DNA of 64,000 nt. It comes from Undaria pinnatifida (taxonomy: Eukaryota; Sar; Phaeophyceae; Laminariales; Alariaceae). The stretch lies in the NCBI GenBank assembly GCA_012845835.1, contig JABAKD010000028.1, positions 9,951,689-10,015,688 of the forward strand, in the 5' to 3' direction. This document shows positions 20,231 through 32,240 of this stretch, one piece after another. How positions within the stretch are numbered: position 1 is the first letter of the stretch; each line of letters begins with the position of its first letter. Under the pieces are notes generated by a model. It made no database searches. It worked only from the letters and a program-made list of their open reading frames with translations, and was not told the origin of the DNA. Made by a program: the position numbers and the translations under genes.

Positions 20231-22246
20231 GATTAACCCCGTGTGGTCGATCCTGCCTGTGTACGCGGCTTAGTTGGCCGTTCCCGGTGTGTTTCCGTCT
20301 TGTATTGAATTTTCTGTGTAGCGAGCTCGCGGGCGCCCTTGGAAAGTGGTGGGTTGATTGTTCTTTGTCTTTGTTTTTTTTTCCTGTGCTGTAGGGTGAA
20401 TTGATACACATGTCTTTCGTGAGACGTGCAATGGTTAATGCTCGCGTTCCTTTTCTTTCTAGGCCGTTTAGGCCTATATTCATAATAAGCCCGCATCGGT
20501 TATATTTCGCTTGACCAAGAGACCGCACTTGCGTACTCGCAAATATTTTTGTAGGAGCGTATCATGGAATTAAGGCAGGGGGTGTATCTGGTAACTTGTA
20601 CGATTTTTTCCGAAAACGAAGCAGGGCGCTGGGCTGGAGTATCTTGCAAAACTTTTAGTTGTGGCTGTCCTTCCGAAAAAAGAGCCATCCTACCGTAGTA
20701 GCCCCCAGGTTCTGGGAAGGTGCAAGCGCTCCCCAGTGCCAAGTGGTTCGCTTCGTGTCTTCGAGTCAACGGCGCCAAGGATGGTGGAGAGTTGTTGAGG
20801 TTTAATTGGGACCATCTTCCAGTAAAATACTTGATGACTGACCGTTTTCGCCGTAAATTTTTGGATGGCATGCAAAGGGAACCTCTATTGAGACGAACAG
20901 AGACTAGTACAGTCGCGAATAGATAACGTATTAACCTGCACCGCCAAAATCAGTCAGTTACTTGGTTGTATATTGTAGCTTCCCTTGAAGTAAATTAATT
21001 CTAGACGACGGGGTTGTGCGGTGCGGAATGGATGGTGCTTATCGGCGGAGAAAGCCGGTGCAAGCGTTCGCAGCGTGTATGAGCCTCGTCCATTCCTTTA
21101 GTTTGGCACCTGAAGATTTTCCGTCTTGATTTCAGATCTCCTTGCTGTTTGTGGTTGCAGCACGTTATCCGGCGTGTGGCATGTTGTCAATAAAGAATCT
21201 GGTAGTTAATATCTTGGGATTGAGAGTTCGAAGAGAACAGGGATACATCCACGCAGTTGAACTGCTGGACTGGGTGATTGCGAGGGGGAATCGTGGTATG
21301 CTTGTAGAGCGTGTGGTCCGATTGAGTGCCTCACACGCAGTGGTCATGGATGCGGTCATTTGTTTATACTTAGAAATGGGCCGTGCAAAAACGGTCAACG
21401 ATAACGTGTGCAAGGAGTTCATGTTGAGCGTGGAGTACAGAATCAGGAGACACGTACCGTAGATATTTGGTACCAGGTAGCAGTTGCTTTGCTGTTGTTT
21501 TATCTCGTTGGTTCATCGTTAGAGTATAGTCCGTGGTCGCAAGATACGCCCGAAGAACTCTCGAGTGGAAGAACACAGTAGTACACTACAGTAGTACATC
21601 GTGCTAACAACGACTACGACTATACAATATATATCGTTAGTGTAATAGCATGCGCTGCAGATGCCGGCGTGGTCACTGGTGCGTCCCGACTCCCGCCACG
21701 GTTTATGACTTGTGATTTGCTTTTTTCGCCTCTTTGTGGTTTGTAGAGAGTTCAGACACTCGTCGACGCCAATAAAGAGGTGTCTTCCTCTTATGATCTC
21801 GGCCTGGTTTTGATGTTGGGCGGGTTCGACTATGAGTTGGACTTACTGTTTTTTAGAACGTGTGGCAAGGAGGTGTCCTCACAAACTGTCCTCGCTTCAA
21901 GCGACGGAAGATCGTGCAGTGAGAAGTGGAACTTGGGATCGATCTCGTAGCAGGTAGAAGACCCTTCCTCCTTCACTTCCAACGGGTACGTTCGGGATTG
22001 GTGTCCCGAACGTCAACCATTATAATAAAGATCCGTCACAACCATTATAAAGGTCCATCACAGCCATTGTGAATATTCATGACAACCATAATAATGAAAT
22101 CCATCAGTATTGATGACAGATCTTATAGACCGGACATTGATTTACGCATCTTCATGAGGTTAGCATTGTGATCAGAGAATGATGGTATCTGCATATACCC
22201 GTCTTGCACATACAACATGTGTGTCTTGTTCACATTGAACTTGTTA
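20231..22246. other. Probable 3' UTR and unassigned stretch
   Basis: Follows the stop of the cysteine-rich gene. An AATAAA-type hexamer occurs near 21,188, so a long 3' UTR is possible. An open frame at 21,142-21,462 (106 aa, plus) and its minus-strand counterpart show no motif I recognise. The stretch ends where the truncated gypsy element D begins. Confidence 0.35.
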
Positions 22247-23260
22247 TTCCAGCCGTCGAGATCTCGAATAGTTGCACAACCAACGAGGTCGCCACCGGTT
22301 TGGAACAGGTTGCGGCATACCTCTATAATGTGGTCGTGTTCGATTCAAAGCCGTCGGTCCACGTCAAGACTATCCATGCCCTCTTCGAGCGTTTATACCC
22401 AAGCACAGTCTCAAGCTCTCTACCTCGAAAGATCGGCTCGGTGTGACGGACACTGGTTTCCTGGGTCACTCCGTCTCGCCTGCGGTAGTTCACCCGAACG
22501 CAGAGAAAATTTTGGCTGTGGCTTTCATGACCATGCCCTGTGATCTGAACCAACCGCGCTCTCTCCTGGGCGGCCTTTCGTACTACCGAAAGTTCCTGCG
22601 AGATACATCCAAACAGATTATATCAATCGCCGCCCTTCTCAAGGAGTCCGTCGAGTTATTGTGCACGCCGGCCATAGAGGCCATCTTGAGTGAGTTGCTC
22701 GCAGAGCTCGCCTCTCCACTGGTCGTTGTTTCCCCGGTTAGGACGCGGTGGAGAGAAGCTCTCGCCCTTTCCGAGTGTGCTGCGATGCCAGCATCGATAG
22801 CTTTGGTGCTACGCTTCAGCAGGATCAGCGCGACGGTTATATTTTATAAAACGTGTAAGGACGTCAGCCGTGAGTTCGACGGATTCCGGGTCAATAGTCT
22901 ACTCATCTTTGCAAGCTGGGTAGTTGGTACTTAGCCGCGCCACCCTTGACTCGGAAAGAAATCGGACTCCGCTCGATTTGAGAGCAAGAAGGATTTTTTT
23001 GGGTGATCAAGCGTCATCAAGGCTACATTTGGGGGTCGAAGTTTCGCATTTTGTTTGACCACAAGGCTCTGAAAATATCGGAAACTTTCAAGACCACAAC
23101 ACGCGAGTCCAGCGGTGGCTCGAGTGTGTCACCGCGTTCGACTACAAGTTTGAGTCCCGAAAGGGCAGCGCCAACGGCAATGCCCATTTTCTCTCCCGTC
23201 TGCCACAGCCGGCAGCTAAGCACGACCGCAGTGGTTCTAGCCGCCTCACTCCTATAGACG
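22247..23260 (+). pseudogene. Gypsy element D: reverse transcriptase and RNase H remnant
   Basis: The element starts inside RT, without gag or fingers. EQVAAYLYNVVVFDS corresponds to the RT active-site block. The usual Y-x-D-D reads YLYN, so both metal-binding Asp are gone. HVKTIHALFERLY and, in the next frame, TDTGFLGHSVSPA and LLGGLSYYRKFLRDTSK mark the palm-thumb region. RNase H follows in several frames; GSKFRILFDHKALK at about 23,035 keeps one catalytic Asp. Several frameshifts and lost residues make this a non-functional copy. It corresponds to 43,300-44,260 of element C. Confidence 0.75.
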
Positions 23261-24240
23261 ATGAGCTCATATACGTCGGCAATGCCTGCGACCTACAACA
23301 CACCCTCGTGTCACTGCTCCCCGGCATTGTTATGGGTGGGCTGGTGCCCCGGCCCAATGGCGCTGTTTTGGATGGGCTCCCCTTGACCCTCGCTGATCGT
23401 CGCGACTTTCGCACATACGGGCCACATATAAGGCTTGACGTCCTTTCTGCTCCTACTGGAGGATTTGTCGCTCGTGTCTCTGCTTTCGTCAATACCGGTG
23501 ATACCCGCCTCGGCCATGTGCCGTTTGTAGCTGCCACCGATGCCACGTTTACTCCGGTTTTCACTTTTCCTTCAAGAGTGGTCCCGCTAGCTTTATTCTC
23601 ACCGGCCCCTATGCCCCCTTTACAGGCTCCCATGGCACGGCCGCCTACGGAGCGCATCTCCACTCGGACACGCCGAAGAACAGCCGCCGCAGCCGGCGCC
23701 ACGCAGCGTGCTGCTGATCGTGGTTCAGGGTCTCTCGATCGTCTTCTTCTCGGGTCGACTCTCCGCTGCGCGTTCCGTGCCCTCGACCACATATGACCGT
23801 TGCCTTGGGCCCACTCTGGTCCCCAACTCCTGTCCCGACGGTACTCATCCCATCCGACCTCGACCAAACAGAGTCCCTGGGCGCCGCGCCTTTGGGACTC
23901 TCGACCACTTGAGGCCTCCCGCCGCCCCTTCGGCCGATTTGGACGTCATCGACGCTGCTGCCAAATTGCACTTTGGCGATTCCGCTGCGCGTTATTGGCA
24001 CTCCGACTGGGAACGAAGACAAGAGGCAGAGCCTACATCACGTGTCGTCATCCAATACTTTCTTCTCGGCCGGCCATTGGATGTTCCTGCCGAAGTTCGT
24101 AGCGCGTTTTCCCTAGCACTAGCCCCCCTCCTTCTCGAAGATCCAGGCTCTCGCTGGCATAGGTCTGCCTCCATACTACCAATGAAAGTATTATCCTCCT
24201 CGTCCGTAATTCAAGCCTAACGCCCTACTCCACGCCCCTA
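23261..24240 (+). pseudogene. Gypsy element D: Pro/Ala/Arg-rich linker
   Basis: Two overlapping frames (23,308-23,796 and 23,708-24,220) match the linker of elements A, C and E: SAPTGGFVARVSAFVNTGD, RISTRTRRRTAAAAGA, ADLDVIDAAAKLHFGDSAAR and QYFLLGRPLDVPAEV. A frameshift near 23,780 divides it. In intact elements it would join RNase H to integrase. It has no recognised domain. Confidence 0.65.
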
Positions 24241-24299
24241 CTCCACGCCCCTACTCGCCACGACGGGCGAGATGCACGGTTTGGCGTTTGGGTAAAAAG

Positions 24300-25110
24300 G
24301 TCTTCATAATTATGTGTCTCTCTACTCATCATGCCCCGTTGGATTATGTATGTATGTCGTTCGACTGATTCCTGCCATCGTTGTATGGCCCGTATCTTCG
24401 TATGGCCCGTACACTCCTCATGCTCGAATGTTTCTGTTGGTGGATCGGAATGAGCATTAGCACCCGTTGGTTGCTACGCCTCTGCCTGAACTACCATACG
24501 CGGAAGATATCACGATTTTCGCTCAATTATCCCGTCGTCTCGATCCCCTTCCCTCCGGGAACAGGAACCGCGCTCAGCGTGAATGTTTTCGGGCACTGCC
24601 GGTCACGCCCCGTATTAACACCTATATCTTGCTTTTCATCGACTATTTAAGCCGCCGCGCGAAAGTTTTTGCTGTCACTGCCGCTTAATTTACAGCTGAG
24701 GATGCGGCCAACGTCCATATCAACCGATTCATTCCTCTTTGCGAATTTCGACATAGTATCCTGTCGGTCAAAGGCTACAGTTATGTTCTAAGCTTTCGCG
24801 CGTCGTCTATAATCGTCTTGATATTCGTAATGTCGCCACCAGCGCCTATCACCCGAGTGGTAGCGGTTGTGTGAAGCGTGTCAACCATACAATAGCACAA
24901 AAGCTAGCTGTGGTCGCCAATGACCGCTACGATTACTGAGAAACGTAACCAACTCACGTGGAATTCGCCTACAACAAATACGGTCAGCGCTGCTACTGGT
25001 GTGGTCCCCAACAAGGATTACATAGGCAGGCTCCCACGCCTCCTCCTCACTATATTCGACCGCTCCAAGATGGCCGGTCATCAGAGTCTAGCCCGCGACT
25101 AGCCCGCGAC
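24300..25110 (+). pseudogene. Gypsy element D: zinc-binding region and integrase core
   Basis: LLMLECFCWWIGMSISTRWLL and LCLNYHTRKI correspond to the H2C2-type region. YILLFIDYLSRRAK keeps the first catalytic Asp. The second block reads ILSVKG instead of the usual SDNG, and the third reads GCVKRVNHTI, so the second Asp and the Glu are both lost. The VEFAYNKYGQRC and NKDYIGRLPRLLLTIFDRS motifs follow in two frames. This is the most catalytically decayed integrase of the window. Confidence 0.7.
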
Positions 25111-25935
25111 CACCTCGCACATTGCGACCGGGCGTCGGAATATCAGCAGCGCGCCAACGACACTACTAGCGAAATGCATGCGTTCATAGCTTCTCGTGTG
25201 AAACGGCGAACCTCGCCCGTTCAGACGCTTTGCGTCAGGTTCCCAAACGTATGGTGGATAATTGGACTTGACTGTTAAATACCGTATCCACTATTCGCCA
25301 AGGCGAGAAGGCCGGCACGGATGCGAAGGTGTTCAAGCCCAATTTTTCGCTCAATTGGAGGAGTCTTTACGAAATGGTTGCGGTCGGCCCCTGTTCTTGT
25401 AGCGACACACCGGATGGTTTCCCTCTCCGAGACAACCTCCGCTATTTCGATCTTCCCGCGGACATGCCCGTCGCATTTGTGCACCGCCGCGTCGTCGTCG
25501 AGCACTGCAGACCACGTGCCAACCCCCTCGACCGCGGCCACATGTCCAAGTGTCTTCCGGATAGGTTGACGCAGTGCGGTCTCAACGGGTTTACAAAACC
25601 TCCCCCCCATATCACGCCACTCAGGACGCCGGGTCGTCGCCCCTACAGCGGCTCGAAGTGGAAAAGATCACCGGCCACCAATCGGTCCGTGGTCGGAGTG
25701 GGATCGTCGCGGTGATATACGAGACGCATTGGATTGGGCCCTTTGGCCCATGGCGGGAACGGTAGGTGGACCTCAAGCTCTCGCGACAACAAATCTTGCT
25801 TTACTGGGCTGGCACTCTGAATCAGCAGCGCCAAACCAACCGCGTCTACCGTCAGACACGCGTTGGGTACTGCACAACAGAACCAGTTGCTATGACGTCG
25901 CTCTGAGATCCTAGCAGGAGTAGGATCTACAAGGG
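25111..25935 (+). pseudogene. Gypsy element D: integrase C-terminal region and chromodomain-like segment
   Basis: Frames 25,329-25,715 and 25,574-25,765 give FKPNFSLNWRSLYEMVAVGPC, the GDNLRYFDLP-type line and then LQRLEVEKITGHQSVRGRSG with ETHW and WRER. That is the chromodomain-like block seen in all copies. LLYWAGTLNQQRQTNRVYRQ follows. The reading then runs straight into an LTR tail at 25,936, so the Tudor-like module, 3' UTR and most of the LTR have been deleted. Confidence 0.65.
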
Positions 25936-26033
25936 CTTCTCTAAGACAAGTGAGTGAGCATCGTGGAAGCTGCTTAGTAGAGAGACCTGCAAAAAGGTGA
26001 CCTGTGTTTGTTGTCAGGCCTGTTCTTGTAATG
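25936..26033 (+). mobile_element. Gypsy LTR, 3' tail shared by elements D and E
   Basis: GCTTCTCTAAGACAAGTGAG through CCTGCTTAG-type, GACCTGCAAAAAGGTGACCT and TTGTCAGGCCTGTTCTTGTAAT matches the last ~100 bases of the LTR at 34,700-34,807. It closes element D and opens element E. Confidence 0.75.
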
Positions 26034-26043
26034 CTCGGTGTAT

Positions 26044-26058
26044 CGGTGTCAGAACTTG
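26044..26058 (+). promoter_or_regulatory. Possible primer-binding site of element E
   Basis: CGGTGTCAGAACTTG lies just after the LTR end and resembles the TGGTATCAGAGCTT-type site complementary to initiator tRNA used by many gypsy elements. The match is imperfect and starts ~10 bases after the LTR rather than immediately. Confidence 0.3.
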
Positions 26059-26202
26059 AACCCGCTCCACAGTTTTCTTCGTTGTGTTTGTCTCGCTCCA
26101 ACCAGCTCGCTTGTCCTCCCCTTTCCATCGATGAACCACCCCTGCACGGGCTCCCTGCGTCTCTCTGAAACATATTGAGCGATCCAGGAGGATCCCCTTG
26201 CG

Positions 26203-27390
26203 ATGGACCGGCTCACCGTCGATGCCCGCGAATCGCCTCTTGTCGACTGCGACTTCCGCCAGTCTGACGATGTTCGCGGTTTCGCGGTTCATTCCCACCT
26301 CTCAAGCAGAGAGCGTTGGTCTTGGGATGGATTGCGAATTTTTCCCAAAGCGTACCCAGAACCAAGACAACAGACGACCCACACACGAGCACGAGTTTTG
26401 CCGATCCATACTCGCCGCCCACCACAGCTCCTAGTAGCGAGAAGACCAGCAAGAATGGAGGAGCTGGCCCTAAGAGGGAGGCTGGTGGGTCTGCTCTCAA
26501 GGGCTTTTCCCTCCTCGCGGCTGGAGTGCAACCTCGCGCAGCTACTGATACATACAACTCAGATAGCGCTGAGAGGCATTTGCCTCCGGCTGGCCGGACG
26601 CCACGGGATATTGGTGTGACATATGCTGATAATACTGTGATTCTTCCGATATCACTCGCAAATAGTGGTGGTGACTCTATTTTTGGCTCTCGAGACTAGC
26701 TCTCCGCTACGCGAGCCCGCGGCCCGGAGCGCTCGTCGCCTTAAGGGCCAACCCGCCGCAGACGCGGCTGTAACAGTTGCTGTTGTGGCGAGCGTAGCCA
26801 CTGGTGTGATAGAGCCTACTGCCGCTGTTTTGAGCTAATGTGCTTTTGAGTCAGCACCCCACAGCGCCGTTGCTTTTGCTGTGGCGAGCGTAGCCACTGC
26901 TGCCTACCCGCTGTTGCGAGCTCAGATGCGAGTACGCCAGCGCCCAAATGCGCGGTTGCTTTTACTACAACGAGCGTAGTCACTGCTATAAAAGAGCCTG
27001 CTGCCGTTTTTGCGAGCCCGGATGATTTCGTGTCAGCACCTCACAACGTTGTTGCTTCTGCTTTAGCGAGTGTAGCCACTGATGTGGATGAGCTTGCTGC
27101 CTATATTGCGAGCTCAGATGTTTTGGCACCTGCACCCCACACCGCTATTGCTGCTAGCTACTGTAGGTGGTGTCGCCCTCGAGACTAAGTTCGTACTGTT
27201 GCTACGGCTAGGCGCCGTGCGAAGACACTGTGCCACTGCGGCTGCGAGTGAAAAGGCCCTCGAGACAACTAACCGCAGTACTACTGCAGTAGGGCTTACC
27301 ACTATTTTACGGATGAGTCTCGCAATATTTCTACTCTTAAGTCTCGCCTATTGTCACACTCCCCCTTTCCTCTCCTTTTCTCGATGATTC
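26203..27390 (+). pseudogene. Gypsy element E: gag, N-terminal part
   Basis: An ATG at 26,203 opens a frame starting MDRLTVDARESPLVDC. This follows the 5' leader region that element F shares (GATGAACCACCC, GAGCGA..CCAGGA). The frame and its neighbour at 26,316 encode a Ser/Pro/Ala-rich protein, not obviously a capsid domain. The matching region on the minus strand of element F (53,451-54,300) shows the same order of blocks, which supports assignment to gag. Stops and shifts appear from 26,620 on, before an internal tandem repeat. Confidence 0.5.
26760..27180 (+). repeat. Tandem repeat inside gag of element E
   Basis: Four imperfect units of about 90-110 bases, each with GTGGCGAGCGTAGCCACTG, GAGCCTGCTGCCG and GCGAGCTCAGATG. 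They read as Val-Ala-Ser-Val-Ala-Thr-type, Ala-rich peptide where open. Element F carries one related unit (53,455-53,600). Confidence 0.75.
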
Positions 27391-29740
27391 CTGCTCTCTC
27401 ACGCCCAGAATCCAACACGCCATTACATGCACGATGAAATCCGAGTCGGAGGATTTTTAGGGCAGGGGCGGGCACGGCAGGCGCCGCCCCTGCCGATACT
27501 GATAAACGGAGGATGAGGAGAGCGTCCCGTTTTCCTCACGCGAAGAGGTGGCTGACGACGCATCGGCCGGCGACGCGTCTTTGTCTCGGGACAAGGTGGA
27601 CGGCGACGCGCCTCCCCTTCAACGGAGAGACAGGCACCTCCCTATAGGCGACTGGCTAATTGCGGCTCGAGGAGCAGAATTCTTTTGGTTCGGACCACGG
27701 CAACAATAACGGGGATTCGACCTAACCTACACAGTCTGGGCTCCCGACCCCCGCGGCCCTGCTACCCCTCCTTAGGAGTATCCGTAATGGGGACGCTTAA
27801 GCCTCGATTCCCGACGCAGCGCGAAACTGCCTCGGACCCCCCGACTCGTTGAGGGCCCTCAAAAACACGCTGCTTACGGTCGCTGCCCAGGAGGCCTCCA
27901 TGAGGTAAAAGAAGAAGTCCTGTGCCAAGAAGGACGCGTTGATCACCGCCAAAGCCACCCCCAAGAAGGCCAAATCCTCCCGCATTTCAAAAGAGCGGCG
28001 TGGAAAAACTGCCGCCGAGGAGAAGATCCGATCCTTACGTGGCTAGGACAAAAGAGACACAATCGGGTAGCCAAAGTGGTTGCAGCCGAGGCGACGCAAA
28101 CCGCGACCGCGGCCATTTTGCGTGCTGAGAAGGACCTCGCCAAAACCGGGCAAAAGAACCGCCTCGGCGTGAGTGTTTCTGTCGCTACGGCTGCGGGGGT
28201 GACATATTTTTTTGGGTCTTCTGCTGATGTTGCCACGAGAGCCTCATTTACGGCCGCCGGGACTTACCCTGCCGCTGTTGCGAGTACCCGCACGGGAGTC
28301 GCCTATCTTTCAGGAAATCCTACCGCTGTGGGCGCCCCTGCTAAGAGAGCCATCTCACGGTAGGGGTCCAGCAAAACGTTCCTGAGCGAGCCCTCTAACA
28401 TGAGGAGCTCAATATCTCACCCGCAAAGTGACTCCGAAGGCATTATTTCGCGCAACCCGGCCAAGGGTCTATGCCCTAGTCCTAAAACAGATTATGCTCG
28501 TCAATTTATTAGACTAACCATTAGTTCCTCGCTTAAGGATTTCAACCGTGACATTTAACATTACCAGGAACGTTTGGGTTCGAAAAGTGCAACCCGTACC
28601 GTGGGATGACTCTAGAGTACTGGGGGGCACTCCGCCGCTGTGGCCGCGGAAGCCATGAAACGTCTGGGCGCTCTGCCCGCCGACGTCGCGGGAGTCCCCC
28701 CGGCGCGGCTGGGGCCCGCTCCGCAAATATGACCTGCAGAGACACGCCAAAAGCGACCACGGGGATACGTAGTCTCCAAAGACGGCGCGTTTATGGACTG
28801 AAGTTGTGCACTGCATAGCGGTGCCCCGGAAGACACTCTTTGGAGAGGATCTGGCGGCAACGGTTGTGGCCGAAGCGTCAGCCGTCCTACAACAGCTGCC
28901 GGAGCACCGGCTATCGGTCCGCCAGGCCAAACAGCAGACTGTATAGTTAATACTATTGTACCCTCACGGTTGCCGTGGACACTCTTTGCGACGCTCTCGG
29001 ACGTATCCACGCGTCCACGTTTGAGCGCACGCTCTGGCCGGCACCCTCGGAGTATGCGGACCGTTTGGCAGTCCAAGCAGCTAACAACCCCACCCGTGAC
29101 GGGAATGGCGGGGGCGGCGATGGGCGCGACCGTCGCGGAGACGGCGAGGACCGCGCCCGTTGCGGGAGTGGCTCCGGGAGGAACAATCACGTTGGATCCG
29201 GCCATTGTGGCGGTGGTGTTGGCAACGGGCGTCGCACGGCCACGACCCATCATGGCAAGAGAGGAGGGAACAGCAGGTATTCAGGGGCAATTTGGGTCGC
29301 CAGCATTCGGGGGACGTGCGGACAGCTACACCCTGGGCGCACCCTTCGACTCTTCAGGCGGGAGACATTGGTGCGCCTCCCCCTGCCGTCAAGGTGGTGC
29401 TAACTTCAAAGAGGCAAGTTCCGTTCTTGGTCAATGTCACCTCTTCCACGGACAGGTTACAACGAATGACGACATATTTTAACCGGGCCCAGCTGTTGCC
29501 TTCCGCTCTCGCCCGCGATCGCCACGCCTCTGTAGATATGGCCGCCGCCGCCAAATTCAAAAATCCATACTATTAGCCACTGTGAAGTCCGCTTACGAGC
29601 ATGTGACTCCCGAACAACGAGGCTTCGCTCCTGCTCGTCCGGAACCGTCTGACGGCGCATTTTGTGGCGTAAGTTTCGGTTTACACAGACGGGAGTAAAC
29701 CCCTACAGCCATCGAACAATTAAATGAAGCTCTTTGTGGA
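27391..29740 (+). pseudogene. Gypsy element E: remainder of gag up to RT
   Basis: Broken frames run to the RT start. Notable pieces are an Ala-rich frame at 28,076-28,363 and LDTLCDALG-like sequence with STFERTLWPAPSEYADRLA near 29,000. A basic Gly/Arg-rich stretch follows (GNGGGGDGRDRRGDGEDRA, then GKRGGNSRYSG), which could be the nucleic-acid-binding end of gag. 29,160-29,576 holds KVVLTSKRQVPFLVNV. No clear CCHC zinc knuckle or protease DTG/DSG triad was seen. Assignment depends mainly on position between an LTR and RT. Confidence 0.45.
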
Positions 29741-29743
29741 TTA

Positions 29744-30660
29744 ATGAGTGTTTGTTTCCAGATCCAAAACGAATTTTGGATCTTGCTCTTTGATTTTTTT
29801 TGGAATTTCGGTACCGGAGGACAGCGCACCCGTCATCTCCCGGCCCCATCGCATCGACCCGATTTTGCTCAAAGAGATGGACGCCACTCTCAATCAGCAT
29901 TTCGCCGCCGGTCTTATCCGATATTCGACACCATCGTACGCAAGCCCTCTGATGGTCATCCCAAATTGTCTGGCGGTGTTCGGATCACTCTTAAGGACAA
30001 AAAGCTCAACGACACCTGCACACTCAGGCAGCTACCCATCTCGCGCGTGGATCAGGGCCTGTATTATTTGGAAAAAGGACGCGTTTTCTCCCTCTTCGAC
30101 CTCGTGTCGTCGTACTATCGGATAACCGCACATAGGGACGCGGTTTTATTCAAGGCGTTATGCGCCGCAACGGGTCTTAACGAGTGATCAGTTAAGCGTC
30201 AGGACAGGAGCGCATCGCCTATTTGGTCCGTCAAGGTCATTAACGAGGTTATCAATGGATTAACGAGGTTACCAATGGCTTGAAACAGGTTGCAGGATAC
30301 CTCTACGATTTAATCGTGTTCGATCCAGACCTGTCGGCCCACGTCAAGACCGTCCATGCCCTCTTCGAGCGACTATACGCAGGCACAACCTCCAGTTCTC
30401 TACCTCGAAAGCCCGGTTCGAGGCGACGGACGCGGATTTTCCGAGTCACTCCATCTCGCCCGCGGGCTTGCCCTCAAGCGTAAATAAGTGCCGACTTCAA
30501 CGCTCATGCCCATGCCCCGTGATCTGAGCAGCTGCACAATCTCCTGGGCGGCCTTTCGTACTACTGAAAGTTCCTGGGATATATACCCAAATATTTTCGA
30601 CCAATCACCGCCCTCCTCAAGAAGGGCGTTTTAGTTCACGCCGACCATAAAAGCCATCGT
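29744..30660 (+). pseudogene. Gypsy element E: reverse transcriptase
   Basis: Overlapping frames at 29,744 and 29,748 show the N-terminal RT block (RPHRIDPILLKEMDATLNQ, AAGLI, SYASPLMVI), then GGVRITLKDKKLND, LRQLPISRVDQGL and GRVFSLFDLVSSYYRITAH, which keeps the first catalytic Asp. After a stop at 30,185, QVAGYLYDLIVFDPD replaces the YxDD box: one Asp is changed to Tyr. HVKTVHALFERLY marks the palm end. Frameshifts and the altered active site make it inactive. RT would copy the element's RNA into DNA in virus-like particles. Confidence 0.8.
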
Positions 30661-31240
30661 GCGTGACTTGCTCGCAGACCTCCCCGTTCCACCGGTCGTG
30701 TCTTCCTTGTCTTCCCCGATAGGGGCGCCGTGGAGGACGGGCGCCGTCCTTTCCGTGTGTACCACGACGCCAGCATGGATGTGCTTGGCGCTACGCTTAA
30801 GCAAGGAACGGCCCGACGACTCCGTGATGCCCATTGCCATATTAGCCGCGCTACCCTCGACTCGGAAAGATATTGGACTCTGCTCAATTTGCAAGCATAT
30901 GGCAATAATTGGGCGGTCGAGCATCTTGGAGGATACCTTTGGGACACGAAGTTTCGCGTTTGTTCGGACTACAAAGCTCTGGAAAATATCGGACAAGTTG
31001 GGGACCACAACGCGCGAGTCCAGAAGTGGCGCGAGTATCTCACCGCATTCCACTACACTCTCGAGTACCGAAAGGGCAGGGCCAACGATAATGCACATTT
31101 CCTCTCTCATCTGCCTCGGCCAGCAACTGAGCACGACCGCAGTGGTTCCAGCCGCCTCGCTCCTGAAGACCATGAGGCCATGTACCTCGTCAGGGCTCGC
31201 AGCCCAAACCTTCACACTGGTGCCCCAGCCCGATAGCGCC
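30661..31240 (+). pseudogene. Gypsy element E: RNase H
   Basis: The 168-aa frame from 30,730 shows the connection and RNase H pattern: VYHDASMDVLGATL with the first Asp, ISRATLDSERYWTLLNLQAY where the expected Glu is Gln, FRVCSDYKALENIG with the third residue, and ANDNAHFLSHLPRP where the last Asp is His. Two of four catalytic positions are therefore lost. In element C the same domain retains all four, which is a useful comparison. Confidence 0.8.
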
Positions 31241-32240
31241 GTTTTGGATGGTCTCCCCTGGACCCCCACTGATTTTCACGGTTTTCATGAACATGGGCCA
31301 GATATGAGGCTTGACAACATTTCTGCTCCTACCGAGAGGTTCGTCACCCGTGTTTCTGCTTTCGTCGATACCAGTGGTGACCGCCTCGGCCATGCACTGT
31401 TTTGGCCTGCCACCGACGCCACGTTTTCGCGTTGAACTTCGGGGCTACTCCGCCAGAACTACCCCCGCAGGCCCTACGCCTCCTTCGGAGGCTTCGGCGG
31501 CACTGGCGCCCTCGGGCCGCATCTCCACTCGGACACGTCGAAGAGCAGACGCTGCCGCCAGCGCCGCGCAGCTTGCTGTTGGTTATGGTTTCGGACACGT
31601 ACGGGTCTCTCGGCCGTCCTCTTCCGGGTCAATCCTCCACTGCATGTTCCGCACCCTCAATCTACTTTGCCCCGGGTCCACCTTGGGCTCCAACGCCAGT
31701 CCCGACGGTACCCATCCCGTCTGACCGCGACCTTTGAGTGCTCCGCCTTTGGGACGATCGACCCCTTCCGGGCCTCCCTCTGCCCCTACGGCCGATTTGG
31801 ACACGCTCGGCGCTGCTGCCGCATTACTCTTGGCGATTCCACGGCGCGTTATTCGCGCACCAGCTGGGGGAGGGAGCACTACGCAGAGCGTGCGTGTTAT
31901 GCCATTGTCCAACACTTTCTTCTCGGCCGGCCAATGGCCCTGCCGACAGAAGCTTTGGCAAGTTTTCCTTCGCATCAGTGCCCCCCCTTCAAGGAGATTC
32001 AGGACCTCGCTGGTAAATACCGTCTCAATGCTACCAACGAGGGCTTTGTCCTCCTCATCCGTCAACCAAACCGACCCCCTACTCCCTACGGTCGGCGAGA
32101 CGCCCGGCTTGTCTTTTTGGGTGACGATCCAGTTCGCATTTACGTGTCGACACTCATGCATGGATCATGCAAGCCTGTCGCTAGTCTGCTTCCTGCCAGA
32201 GCAAATACATTTCGCATGCTCAAACGTTTCTATTGGTGAA
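31190..32240 (+). pseudogene. Gypsy element E: Pro/Ala/Arg-rich linker and start of zinc-binding region
   Basis: Frames 31,311-31,724 and 31,667-32,239 carry SAPTERFVTRVSAFVDTSGD, RISTRTRRRADAAASAA, DTLGAAAALL and the QHFLLGRPMALPTEALASF segment shared by all copies. Near the end DPVRIYVSTLMHGSC and ANTFRMLKRFYW belong to the zinc-binding region. A stop (32,238) splits it from integrase. Confidence 0.65.

Noticed and set aside
21142-21462. A 106-aa protein after the cysteine-rich gene
   Set aside because: No recognisable family and no splice or start context; the opposite strand has a similar open frame. It most likely lies in a long 3' UTR or intergenic DNA.
23142-23867. A 241-aa minus-strand protein
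   Set aside because: It is the antisense of the gypsy linker region in element D; GC-rich Arg/Ala codons keep the opposite strand open.
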